64,000 bases of DNA, taken from contig NZ_JAEKFH010000005.1 in NCBI RefSeq assembly GCF_016650695.1, positions 558,001 to 622,000 of the forward strand, written 5' to 3'. The notes below the pieces were generated by a model. The model worked only from the letters and a program-made list of their open reading frames with translations. It ran no database searches and was not told where the DNA came from. Shown here piece by piece: positions 7,599-15,843 of this stretch. The stretch's first letter is position 1, and each line of letters starts with the position of its first letter. Source of the stretch: Pseudomonas sp. TH41. Lineage in GTDB: Bacteria; Pseudomonadota; Gammaproteobacteria; Pseudomonadales; Pseudomonadaceae. The position numbers and the translations under genes are program-made.

Positions 7599-10232
7599 TT
7601 AAGCCTTGGCAGCCTTCGCCGGGCGCTTGTCTTCAACCGTCCACTTGCCGCCGTCGTAATACGCCTTCCAGCCAGTCGGTTTGCCGTCGACCTCTGTCTG
7701 CACGTATTGCTCTTTGGTCTTGCGGCTGTAACGGATCACTGCCGGCAGGCCGTCCGGATCTTTCTTCGGCGCTTCGCAGAGGAAGTGGTACTTCGGATCG
7801 ATCTCGTCCTTGTGCGGCACAATTTCCATGACCAACGGGGCACGGGTCTCACGGTTTTTCGGGAATTGGCTGGCCGCCAGGAACAGGCCGGAAGCACCGT
7901 CGCGCAGGATGTAGGTGTCGTTGACCTTTTCGCATTTCAGCTCAGGCATCTTCACCGGGTCCATTTTCGGCGGCGCCGCGTCACCACTTTTCAGCAGTTT
8001 GCGGGTGTTCTTGCAGGTCGCGTTGGTGCAACCGAAGAACTTGCCGAAACGGCCGGTCTTGAGCTGCATCTCGCTGCCGCACTTGTCGCACTCCAGGCTC
8101 GGACCTTCATAGCCCTTGATACGATAGGTGCCCTCTTCGATCTCGTAACCCGAGCAATCCGGGTTGTTACCGCAGATGTGAAGCTTGCGCTTCTCGTCGA
8201 GCAGGTAAGCGTCCATCGCCGTGCTGCAAATTGGGCAACGGTGCTTGCCACGCAGTACCAGCGATTCAGACTCACCCTCGTCATCCGCAGCGATTTCATC
8301 GCCCGGCACCAGGTTAACGGTGGCCTTGCAGCGTTCTTTCGGCGGCAGGCTGTAGCCCGAGCAGCCGAGGAACACGCCGGTCGATGCGGTACGAATCTGC
8401 ATCGGACGACCGCACACCACGCACGGAATGTCAGTCATCACCGGCTGGTTGGCGCGCATACCGCCTTCGGCGCTTTCGGCTACTTCCAGCTTCTTCTTGA
8501 AGTCGCCGTAGAACTCGTCCAGCACGTTTTTCCAGTCGCGTTCGCCCTGGGCCACGTCATCGAGATTCTCTTCCATGCCGGCAGTGAAGCCGTAGTCCAT
8601 GAGGTTGGAGAAGCTCTCGGCCAGGCGCTCGGTGACGATGTCGCCCATCTTTTCCGAATAGAAACGACGGTTATGCAGCGCCACGTAGCCGCGATCCTGG
8701 ATGGTCGAAATGATCGCAGCGTAGGTCGAAGGACGACCAATGCCGCGTTTTTCCATTTCCTTGACCAGGCTGGCTTCCGAGTAACGCGCCGGCGGCTTGG
8801 TGAAGTGCTGGGTCGGATCAAGCTTGATCAGCTTCATCGCGTCGCCCTGGGCCATGTCCGGCAGCACATCGTCGTCGCCTGGCTTGGTGATTTGCGGCAT
8901 GACGCGGGTGTAACCGTCGAACTTCAGGATGCGGCCCTTGGCGCGCAACTCGAAGTCGCCGGCACCGACGGTGACCGTGGTCGACAGGTATTGGGCTGGC
9001 AGCATCTGACAAGCAAGGAACTGGCGCCAGATCAGCTCGTAGAGCCGCTCTGCATCGCGCTCCATGCCCGACAGCTTGCTTGGCTCGGTATTGGCGTCGG
9101 ACGGACGAATCGCTTCGTGAGCCTCTTGTGCGCCTTCCTTGCTGCTGTAGACGTTCGGAGTTTCCGGCAGGTACTTCTTGCCGAACTCGTCTTCAATGTA
9201 AGTACGCGCCATCGTCACGGCATCAGCCGAGAGGTTGGTGGAGTCGGTACGCATATAGGTGATGTAGCCGGCTTCGTACAAACGCTGGGCCATCATCATG
9301 GTCTTCTTCACGCCGAAGCCCAGGCGGTTGCTCGCGGCCTGTTGCAACGTGGAAGTAATGAACGGTGCCGACGGCTTACTGCTGGTCGGTTTGTCTTCGC
9401 GCTTGACGATGCTGTAGCTGGAAGCCTTGAGCTTCTCCAGCGCGGCCATGGCCTGGGCTTCGTTGAGCGGCTTGAAGGCTTCGCCTTTCTCGCGGGCTAC
9501 GTCGAAACGCACGGTGGCGCCCTTGGCGGTGCCGAGGTCGGCGTGGACTTCCCAGTATTCTTCCGGGTTGAACGCACGGATTTCGCGCTCACGCTCGACC
9601 ACCAGCTTCACGGCAACCGATTGCACGCGACCGGCGGACAGGCCACGGGCAACCTTGGCCCACAGCAGCGGCGAAACCATGTAACCCACCACGCGGTCGA
9701 GGAAACGACGCGCCTGCTGGGCATTTACGCGGTCGATGTCCAGCTCGCCGGGTTTGGAGAAGGCTTCCTGAATCGCCTTCTTGGTGATTTCGTTGAACAC
9801 CACGCGCTTGTAGCGGCTGTCGTCACCACCAATGGCTTCGCGCAGGTGCCAGGCAATGGCTTCCCCCTCGCGATCCAAGTCGGTTGCGAGATAGATGGTG
9901 TCAGCATCTTTGGCGAGCCGGCGCAGCTCTTCGATGACCTTTTCCTTGCCCGGGAGGATCTCGTACTTGGCTTTCCAGCCATGATCGGGATCGACGCCCA
10001 TGCGCGAGACCAGCTGCTTGCGCGCTTTCTCTTTCGGCGTGAGCACCGGACCTTCACCTGCGGCAGCCTTGCCGCGCTTGGCGGCTGGCTCTTTGCTGGC
10101 GCTAGCCGAACCGCTGGTGGGCAGGTCTCGGATATGGCCGATACTCGACTTCACCACGTATTGGTTACCCAGATACTTGTTGATGGTCTTGGCCTTAGCC
10201 GGGGATTCCACAATGACCAGCGATTTGCCCAT
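7599..10232 (-). CDS. topA: DNA topoisomerase I
   Basis: Type IA topoisomerase of 877 residues that relaxes negative supercoils. The N-terminal Toprim domain opens with LVIVESPAKAKTINKYLG and has the metal-binding DLDREGEAIAWH. The catalytic tyrosine lies in GYITYMRTDSTN (about residue 330). The C-terminus carries three four-cysteine zinc ribbons, including CVVCGRP, CPICSTAM and CDKCGSEM, then a lysine-rich tail. The sequence between residues 38 and 70 is a low-complexity Pseudomonas insertion (SGSASASKEPAAKRGKAAAG). Start ATG at 10232. It is a single-gene unit. Confidence 0.97.
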   Translation of the reverse strand: MGKSLVIVESPAKAKTINKYLGNQYVVKSSIGHIRDLPTSGSASASKEPAAKRGKAAAGEGPVLTPKEKARKQLVSRMGVDPDHGWKAKYEILPGKEKVIEELRRLAKDADTIYLATDLDREGEAIAWHLREAIGGDDSRYKRVVFNEITKKAIQEAFSKPGELDIDRVNAQQARRFLDRVVGYMVSPLLWAKVARGLSAGRVQSVAVKLVVEREREIRAFNPEEYWEVHADLGTAKGATVRFDVAREKGEAFKPLNEAQAMAALEKLKASSYSIVKREDKPTSSKPSAPFITSTLQQAASNRLGFGVKKTMMMAQRLYEAGYITYMRTDSTNLSADAVTMARTYIEDEFGKKYLPETPNVYSSKEGAQEAHEAIRPSDANTEPSKLSGMERDAERLYELIWRQFLACQMLPAQYLSTTVTVGAGDFELRAKGRILKFDGYTRVMPQITKPGDDDVLPDMAQGDAMKLIKLDPTQHFTKPPARYSEASLVKEMEKRGIGRPSTYAAIISTIQDRGYVALHNRRFYSEKMGDIVTERLAESFSNLMDYGFTAGMEENLDDVAQGERDWKNVLDEFYGDFKKKLEVAESAEGGMRANQPVMTDIPCVVCGRPMQIRTASTGVFLGCSGYSLPPKERCKATVNLVPGDEIAADDEGESESLVLRGKHRCPICSTAMDAYLLDEKRKLHICGNNPDCSGYEIEEGTYRIKGYEGPSLECDKCGSEMQLKTGRFGKFFGCTNATCKNTRKLLKSGDAAPPKMDPVKMPELKCEKVNDTYILRDGASGLFLAASQFPKNRETRAPLVMEIVPHKDEIDPKYHFLCEAPKKDPDGLPAVIRYSRKTKEQYVQTEVDGKPTGWKAYYDGGKWTVEDKRPAKAAKA

Positions 10233-10346
10233 GGATCAGAAAATTCCTGAATTCTAGAAGTGAAAGGCGGTTGGCGCCTGACGCGGCACCGCTATATATA
10301 GTGGCTACAAGGTGAGGTCAAGCGCAGGGTCCTGCGCGCACTCAGC

Positions 10347-10583
10347 TTATGGCTTGGTAAAAAGGCTCGGTTCGGCTTGCACCAAAGCAAAGCGTGGCAC
10401 CTGTTCGCCGTCAACCTCGACCGACTCCAGGAACATGCTCAAGGGACGCACCCAAAAGCCGTAATCGCCATACAGGGCTTGGTAGAAGACCACTTCTTCT
10501 TCGGTTTCCGAATGCCGCGCAATACTGAATACGCGGTACTGCGGACCTTTGTAATGTTGGTAGAGCCCAGGTTGTATCGGCAT
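10347..10583 (-). CDS. DUF1653 domain protein
   Basis: 78-residue protein with the DUF1653 pattern: PGLYQHYKGPQYRVFSIARHSETEE, VVFYQALYGDYGFWVRPLSMF and VPRFA. It is an all-beta, SH3-like fold of unknown function that is widespread in bacteria. The ATG at 10583 gives the usual MPIQPGLYQHYKG start; six upstream in-frame codons (to 10601) are unlikely to be translated. It stands alone between topA and the fadA terminator. Confidence 0.85.
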   Translation of the reverse strand: MPIQPGLYQHYKGPQYRVFSIARHSETEEEVVFYQALYGDYGFWVRPLSMFLESVEVDGEQVPRFALVQAEPSLFTKP

Positions 10584-10620
10584 GGTTTGGCCCTCACACA
10601 AATAAAAAATAAAAAAAATT

Positions 10621-10655
10621 CAGAAAAACAAAAACCGGGGCACTTGGCCCCGGCT
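10621..10655 (-). terminator. fadBA terminator
   Basis: Read on the minus strand, a CCGGGGC/GCCCCGG stem (10635-10653) is followed by TTTTTGTTTTT. It lies 17 bases beyond the fadA stop and is a classic Rho-independent terminator. Confidence 0.9.
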
Positions 10656-10671
10656 TCCATCAACGGAACGC

Positions 10672-11847
10672 TTAAACGCGTTCGAAGACGGTGGAGATGC
10701 CTTGGCCGAGACCAATGCACATGGTGGCTACCCCGAAGGTGCCGCCATTTTGCTTCATCACGTTCAGCAAAGTGCCGGAGATTCGCGCACCGGAGCAACC
10801 GAATGGGTGACCCAGGGCGATCGCGCCGCCGTGCAGGTTAACCTTCTCGTTCATCTTGTCGAGCACTTTCAGATCTTTCAGCACTGGCAGGGCCTGTGCG
10901 GCGAAAGCTTCGTTGAGCTCGAAGAAGTCGATATCGTTAATGCCAAGACCCGCGCGCTTCAGTGCTTTTTGTGTGGCCGGTACTGGACCATAGCCCATGA
11001 TTGCCGGGTCCACACCTGCCACTGCCATCGAGCGAATCACCGCCATAGGCTGGATGCCCAGGTCCTGTGCACGCTGCGCCGACATCACGATCATGCACGA
11101 AGCACCGTCAGTGATCTGCGACGAAGTACCGGCTGTCACGGTGCCGCCCTTCGGGTTAAACGCTGGCTTCAATGCTGCCAGGCTTTCCAGGGTAGTTTCC
11201 GGACGAATGGTTTCGTCGTAGTCGAACAGTTTCAGGAAACCGTTCTCGTCGTAGCCCTGCATCGGGATGATTTCGTCTTTGAACTTGCCTTCCACAGTCG
11301 CCTTGTGAGCGAGCTGATGGGAGCGTACGCCGAAAGCGTCCTGCTGTTCGCGGGTGATGCCGTGCATTTTGCCGAGCATTTCAGCGGTCAGGCCCATCAT
11401 GCCCGAGGCTTTCGCCGCGTACAGGGACATGTGCGGGTTCGGATCGACACCGTGCATCATGCTCACATGGCCCATATGCTCGACGCCGCCCACCACGAAT
11501 ACGTCACCGTTGCCGGTCATGATCGCTTGCGCGGCAGTGTGCAGGGCGCTCATCGACGAGCCACACAGACGGCTGACGGTCTGGCCGGCGGCAGTGTGCG
11601 GGATCTGAGTCATCAGGGACGCCATGCGAGCGATGTTCCAGCCCTGTTCCAGGGTCTGGTTTACACAGCCCCAGATCACGTCTTCGACTTCGCTCGGATC
11701 AACCTTGACATTGCGCTCCAGCAATTTGCTGATCAGGTGCGCCGACATGTCTTCAGCGCGGGTGTTGCGGTGCATGCCGCCCTTGGAGCGGCCCATCGGA
11801 GTACGACCGAAGTCGACAATCACGACGTCTCTAGGATTCAAGCTCAT
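10672..11847 (-). CDS. fadA: 3-ketoacyl-CoA thiolase FadA
   Basis: Beta subunit of the fatty-acid oxidation complex, 391 residues. It cleaves 3-ketoacyl-CoA to acetyl-CoA and a shortened acyl-CoA. Thiolase signatures are all present: the nucleophile Cys in SRLCGSSMSALH (about residue 91), NEAFAAQ, the His of GGAIALGHPFGCSGAR and the second Cys in TMCIGLGQG near the C-terminus. It starts 29 bases after the fadB stop, so it forms the fadBA operon (PA3014-3013, called fadBA5 in P. aeruginosa). It ends before a strong terminator. Confidence 0.96.
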   Translation of the reverse strand: MSLNPRDVVIVDFGRTPMGRSKGGMHRNTRAEDMSAHLISKLLERNVKVDPSEVEDVIWGCVNQTLEQGWNIARMASLMTQIPHTAAGQTVSRLCGSSMSALHTAAQAIMTGNGDVFVVGGVEHMGHVSMMHGVDPNPHMSLYAAKASGMMGLTAEMLGKMHGITREQQDAFGVRSHQLAHKATVEGKFKDEIIPMQGYDENGFLKLFDYDETIRPETTLESLAALKPAFNPKGGTVTAGTSSQITDGASCMIVMSAQRAQDLGIQPMAVIRSMAVAGVDPAIMGYGPVPATQKALKRAGLGINDIDFFELNEAFAAQALPVLKDLKVLDKMNEKVNLHGGAIALGHPFGCSGARISGTLLNVMKQNGGTFGVATMCIGLGQGISTVFERV

Positions 11848-11876
11848 AAGTTCACTCTCACTCTAGTTGGGGGCGC

Positions 11877-14024
11877 TTAACCGAAGAAGCTCTGGCCGTT
11901 CTGGGCCATTTCACGCAGCTTCGCGGTCGGTTGGTACAGCGCGCCCAAATCAGCGTACTGGTCAGCCAGGGCAACGAACTCTGCAACACCGATCGAATCG
12001 ATGTAACGCAGCGCACCGCCACGGAATGGAGGGAAACCAATGCCGTAGACCAGACCCATGTCGGCTTCGGCGGCGGTTTCGACAATGCCGTCTTCCAGGC
12101 AACGCACGGTTTCCAGGCACAGCGGGATCATCATCCAGTTGATGATGTCTTCGTCAGTGACTTCGCGCTGCTCGTAGACGATCGGCTTGAGCACTTCCAG
12201 CACCGACGGATCGGCAACTTTCTTCTGCTTGCCGCGCTTGTCGGTCTCGTAGGCATAGAAGCCTTTGCCGTTCTTCTGGCCCAGGCGCTTGGCTTCGTAA
12301 AGCACGTCGACTGCCGAACGACGGTCGTCTTTCATGCGGTCCGGGAAACCTTCAGCCATTACGTCACGACCGTGGTGACCGGTGTCGATGCCGACCACGT
12401 CCATCAGGTACGCCGGGCCCATTGGCCAGCCGAATTTTTCCATGACTTTGTCGATACGGACGAAGTCCACACCGGCGCTGACCAATTTGGCGAAACCGCC
12501 GAAGTACGGGAACAGCACGCGGTTGACCAGGAAGCCCGGGCAATCGTTGACGACAATCGGGTTCTTGCCCATTTTCTTGGCGTAGGCAACGGTGGTGGCA
12601 ACGGCCAGCTCGCTGGACTTCTCGCCACGAATCACTTCAACCAGCGGCATCATGTGCACCGGGTTGAAGAAGTGCATGCCGACGAAGTTTTCCGGACGCT
12701 TGAGGGCTTTCGCCAGCAAGGTGATGGAAATGGTCGACGTGTTGGACGCGAGGATCGTGTCCTCTTTGACATTGTCTTCCACTTCGGCCAGAACGGCTTG
12801 CTTGACCTTCGGGTTCTCGACGACGGCTTCAACCACAAGATCCACGTGACCGAAATCACCGTAGGACAGGGTTGGACGAATGCCGTTAAGCACTTCAGCC
12901 ATTTTTGCAGCCGTCATGCGACCTTTATCAACGCGGCTCACCAGCAGCTTGGCGGCTTCAGCCAGCCCCTGCTCGATTCCGTGCTCGTTGATGTCCTTCA
13001 TCAGGATCGGCGTACCTTTGGAGGCCGACTGATAAGCGATACCGCCACCCATGATGCCGGCGCCCAATACGGCAGCCTGCTTCACGTCCTTGGCGATTTC
13101 GTCGTAGGCCTTGGCCTTTTTCTTCAGCTCCTGATCGTTCAGGAACAGACCGATCAAGCACTGCGCGGCAGAGGTCTTGGCCAGTTTGACGAAACCGGCA
13201 GCTTCGACTTCCAGCGCCTTGTCGCGGCCGAAGTTCGCAGCTTTCTGGATGGTCTTGATCGCTTCAACAGGCGCCGGGTAGTTCGGGCCAGCTTGACCGG
13301 CGACAAAACCTTTGGCGGTTTCGAAGGCCATCATTTGTTCGATCGCGTTCAACTTCAGCTTTTCCAGCTTCGGCTGACGCTTGGCCTTGTAGTCGAACTC
13401 GCCGGAGATGGCGCGCTTGATCAGCTCGAGGGCCGCTTCCTGCAGTTTCTCAGGCTCAACCACTGCGTCCACTGCGCCGACTTTCAGCGCGTCCTCAGGA
13501 CGGTTTTCTTTACCGGCGGCAATCCATTCGATGGCATTGTCGGCACCGATCAGGCGCGGCAAACGCACAGTGCCGCCGAAGCCTGGGTAGATACCCAGCT
13601 TGACTTCCGGCAGACCGATCTTGGCCTTGGTGGACATGACGCGGTAGTCCGCCGCCAGGCACATTTCCAGACCGCCGCCCAGGGCGATGCCGTTGATTGC
13701 GGCGACAGTCGGGACGTTGAGGTCTTCGAAATCGCTGAAAATCTTGTTGGCTTCGAGGTTGCCTGCAACAAGCTCTGCATCAGGCAGCTTGAAGTTCTCG
13801 ACAAATTCGGTGATGTCGGCGCCGACGATGAACACGTCCTTGCCACTGCTGACGATCACACCCTTGATCGAAGCATCTGCCTTGATGGTGTCTACGGCCT
13901 GACGCAGTTCGTTCAGGGTTAGACGGTTGAACTTGTTGACGGACTCACCCTTGAGATCGAACTTCAGTTCGACGATGCCACTTTCAAGAGCCTTAACCGT
14001 GATGGCTTTACCTTCGTAAATCAT
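11877..14024 (-). CDS. fadB: Multifunctional fatty-acid oxidation subunit FadB
   Basis: 715-residue alpha subunit. Residues 1-190 are an enoyl-CoA hydratase/isomerase (crotonase) domain (GKDVFIVGADITEF, AAINGIALGGGLEMCLA). Residues 310-500 are an NAD-binding 3-hydroxyacyl-CoA dehydrogenase domain (LGAGIMGGGIAYQSA), followed by the C-terminal dimerisation domains (HFFNPVHMMPLVE, NDCPGFLVNR). The ATG at 14024 has GGAG 8 bases upstream and gives the standard FadB length; the frame extends uselessly to 14177. It is likely controlled by PsrA (see the site at 14262-14275). Confidence 0.96.
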   Translation of the reverse strand: MIYEGKAITVKALESGIVELKFDLKGESVNKFNRLTLNELRQAVDTIKADASIKGVIVSSGKDVFIVGADITEFVENFKLPDAELVAGNLEANKIFSDFEDLNVPTVAAINGIALGGGLEMCLAADYRVMSTKAKIGLPEVKLGIYPGFGGTVRLPRLIGADNAIEWIAAGKENRPEDALKVGAVDAVVEPEKLQEAALELIKRAISGEFDYKAKRQPKLEKLKLNAIEQMMAFETAKGFVAGQAGPNYPAPVEAIKTIQKAANFGRDKALEVEAAGFVKLAKTSAAQCLIGLFLNDQELKKKAKAYDEIAKDVKQAAVLGAGIMGGGIAYQSASKGTPILMKDINEHGIEQGLAEAAKLLVSRVDKGRMTAAKMAEVLNGIRPTLSYGDFGHVDLVVEAVVENPKVKQAVLAEVEDNVKEDTILASNTSTISITLLAKALKRPENFVGMHFFNPVHMMPLVEVIRGEKSSELAVATTVAYAKKMGKNPIVVNDCPGFLVNRVLFPYFGGFAKLVSAGVDFVRIDKVMEKFGWPMGPAYLMDVVGIDTGHHGRDVMAEGFPDRMKDDRRSAVDVLYEAKRLGQKNGKGFYAYETDKRGKQKKVADPSVLEVLKPIVYEQREVTDEDIINWMMIPLCLETVRCLEDGIVETAAEADMGLVYGIGFPPFRGGALRYIDSIGVAEFVALADQYADLGALYQPTAKLREMAQNGQSFFG

Positions 14025-14261
14025 CAACTGATCTCCACGATATGGAAGCTGAACAGTACACGTCGGACGCAGGCGAATGGCTCGGCAGGGACGCTGTTCG
14101 TCGATGCTAACGCCAATCCACCCGGCACACCCGCCAACGCGATAGTCGGGATTCTGTAGGAGCGGTCTGAAATACAAACGCTCAATTCATACGCCCGTTT
14201 GATTTGGGTACGTCACCTTCACGGAATTTCCGACAATTGTCAATCGCCCAAAATACGGGTT

Positions 14262-14275
14262 GAAACGCGACTTTC
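14262..14275. promoter_or_regulatory. Candidate PsrA operator for fadBA
   Basis: GAAACGCGACTTTC fits the PsrA consensus except for one base (C instead of G at the start of the second half site), with the same 4-base spacer as the psrA sites. It lies about 240 bases upstream of the fadB ATG. PsrA control of fadBA5 is known in P. aeruginosa; this exact site is my inference. Confidence 0.4.
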
Positions 14276-14485
14276 CGGTCATTTCCGTACCGCGAAGCCC
14301 TGCAACACGCGGATGCATGTGAGGCCATTCATAGAATCAATAGTTAGAAAAGTCGCCCTAATTCGCGGCAGCCTGTGTTTAACGGGCTACGCTGGCGGGA
14401 CACCGAGAAAAAACATGAGCACTTTTGGCGAATGCCCAGCGCAAGATCAGCCCCACACCGAATTACCGGCCTGCCTGGCCAACCC

Positions 14486-14513
14486 AGCCCGATGTTGATG
14501 TCGGGCTTTTTAT
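14486..14513 (+). terminator. Orphan rightward intrinsic terminator
   Basis: AGCCCGA (14486-14492) pairs with TCGGGCT (14501-14507) and is followed by TTTT. No recognised plus-strand gene precedes it, which points to an unannotated short transcript starting somewhere in 14200-14400. Confidence 0.65.
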
Positions 14514-14577
14514 TGCCTGCTTTCCGGACGAATACGACGCGGCTTTTATTGCCTGCCTTCCGGACATATGCGGTTTT

Positions 14578-14658
14578 GTAGGAGCTGCCGAAGGCTGCGA
14601 TCTTTTGATTTTGCTTTAACGGCAAGATCAAAAGATCGCAGCCTTCGGCAGCTCCTAC
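14578..14658. repeat. REP pair, GCTGCCGAAGGCTGCG class
   Basis: 31-base arms at 14578-14608 and 14628-14658 are perfect inverted copies. They would fold into a long hairpin immediately after the stop codon of the gene at 14671-15108. Confidence 0.88.
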
Positions 14659-14670
14659 ACGGGGCGGAGT

Positions 14671-15108
14671 TCAGGCAAGGGCTTTGAGGGTGGCATCAAT
14701 CTGTTGCAAAACAGTCGCGTCACCCTTTTCGCCCCAATACAACGTGATCATTTGCTTGTCCGCTTCGATCTTGTAGACGTTGTCTGGCAACTTTTCGAAA
14801 TGAATCAACAACGCCGGATCTTCGCAGACCTCTTGCCACTGATTCACCCACACACCCGGCGCTTTTTGCCAATAACTCCAGCAGGCCGGCTTATTCCCAC
14901 GTCGTGGCCGGTGATACTGCGCACAGGGGCTCGGCGGCTCCTGACTCAGCCAGTGCGGCCATTCCTGAGGCGCCAGCTGCATCGCCAGCCCGAGGCGTCG
15001 CGCCTCCATGCGCAGGGCCATACGGCCGCTCTGGTGGCGGGACGGCCGCAACCATGCCAGCGGACTCAACACCACCAACAGGATTGACACCACTATCCAG
15101 ACCGTCAT
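14671..15108 (-). CDS. Membrane-anchored hypothetical protein (PA3016-like)
   Basis: 145-residue protein with one N-terminal membrane segment (VWIVVSILLVVLSPLAWL, residues 3-20) followed by a basic stretch and a soluble domain containing CSYWQK-like and WVNQWQEVCEDPALLIHFEKLP elements. Two cysteines (in PSPCAQYHRP and KPACWSYW) may pair in the periplasm. The ATG at 15108 has GGGAG upstream; a 10-codon extension to 15138 is unlikely. Function unknown. It is divergent from the UspA gene with about 100 bases between. Confidence 0.8.
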   Translation of the reverse strand: MTVWIVVSILLVVLSPLAWLRPSRHQSGRMALRMEARRLGLAMQLAPQEWPHWLSQEPPSPCAQYHRPRRGNKPACWSYWQKAPGVWVNQWQEVCEDPALLIHFEKLPDNVYKIEADKQMITLYWGEKGDATVLQQIDATLKALA

Positions 15109-15212
15109 ATCTGTACTCCCGATTCTTGATGAGCGCATTCAGTCACTTTGGAAACAATGCGCTTGAAACCAGCCATACTTACCAATATTGCAATCCTCAG
15201 GAGGAGCACCTC

Positions 15213-15650
15213 ATGCCCTACAACCACATTCTGGTCGCTGTAGATCTAACCGAAGAGTGCGATCCTGTAATCCACCGCGCTCGCGAACTGTCGGTGAGCA
15301 ACGGTGCGAAGCTGTCCCTGGTGCACATTGTCGAACCGATGGCCATGGCCTTCGGTGGCGACGTGCCGATGGACCTGTCACAACTGCAACAACAGCAGTT
15401 CGATCAGGCCCGGGAACGCCTGGACCGGCTGATCCTGAAATATCCGGAGCTCACCAAGGAATACAGCCACCTGACCTACGGCCAGCCGCGCCAGGAGATT
15501 CACCACCTGGCCAAGGAGCAAGGATGCGACATGATCGTGGTGGGCAGTCACGGGCGGCATGGTCTGGCGCTTCTGCTGGGCTCCACCGCCAATGATGTCT
15601 TGCACGGTGCGCCTTGCGATGTGCTCGCGGTGCGCCTGATCAAAAGCTGA
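15213..15650 (+). CDS. Universal stress protein, UspA family
   Basis: Single Usp domain of 145 residues. It starts MPYNHILVAVDLTEE, has the nucleotide-binding glycine motif GSHGRHGLALLLGST near residues 111-125 and ends CDVLAVRLIKS, so it is of the ATP-binding type. A glutamine-rich stretch (QLQQQQFDQ) sits in the middle. The ATG at 15213 follows an AGGAGGAGC ribosome site. It is monocistronic, and followed by a REP pair and a bidirectional terminator. The orthologue in P. aeruginosa is PA3017. Confidence 0.93.
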   Translation: MPYNHILVAVDLTEECDPVIHRARELSVSNGAKLSLVHIVEPMAMAFGGDVPMDLSQLQQQQFDQARERLDRLILKYPELTKEYSHLTYGQPRQEIHHLAKEQGCDMIVVGSHGRHGLALLLGSTANDVLHGAPCDVLAVRLIKS

Positions 15651-15664
15651 CAACACGAAACCCC

Positions 15665-15764
15665 TGTAGGAGCGAGCTCGCTCGCGATAAACCTGAGAAC
15701 GCACGGGGGTGTCAGACTGTCAGCGCTATCGTTGACGACCATCGCGAGCAAGCTCGCTCCTACA
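15665..15764. repeat. REP pair (inverted)
   Basis: GTAGGAGCGAGCTCGCTCGC at 15666-15685 faces its inverted relative at 15741-15764. The left copy has CTCGCT where most copies here have CTTGCT. Confidence 0.85.
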
Positions 15765-15790
15765 AAGATCGATTCGGCCTTGCGTCATAC

Positions 15791-15830
15791 AAAAAGCCCG
15801 ACACTCGAATTACCGAGGTCGGGCTTTTTT
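15791..15830. terminator. Bidirectional terminator between uspA and uup
   Basis: AAAAAGCCCGAC (15791-15802) pairs with GTCGGGCTTTTT (15818-15829), with an internal CTCG/CGAG pairing. Poly-A on one side and poly-T on the other serve both converging genes. Confidence 0.9.
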
Positions 15831-15843
15831 ACAGCAGGATCAA

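Larger units (their letters stand above)
14025..14577. other. Intergenic region upstream of fadB
   Basis: 646 bases separate fadB from the next gene (stop at 14671). The stretch holds the fadB leader, an imperfect PsrA-type palindrome (14262-14275), a further pair of PsrA half sites (CAAAC at 14175, GTTTG at 14197, spacing too wide for the consensus), an intrinsic terminator reading rightwards (14486-14513), a 22-base near-perfect direct repeat (14508-14529 and 14544-14565) and a REP pair. A 27-codon frame at 14415-14498 ends inside the terminator. I see no convincing protein gene, but a terminator with no gene before it suggests a small transcript. Confidence 0.55.

Noticed and set aside
7707..10250. 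847-codon frame antisense to topA
   Set aside because: Shadow of topA; no family resemblance, no ribosome site.
11931..13922. 663-codon frame antisense to fadB
   Set aside because: Shadow of fadB codons; no recognisable domain.
14415..14498. 27-codon cysteine-containing frame MSTFGECPAQDQ
   Set aside because: No convincing Shine-Dalgarno and its end is inside a terminator stem; kept only as part of the small-RNA idea.
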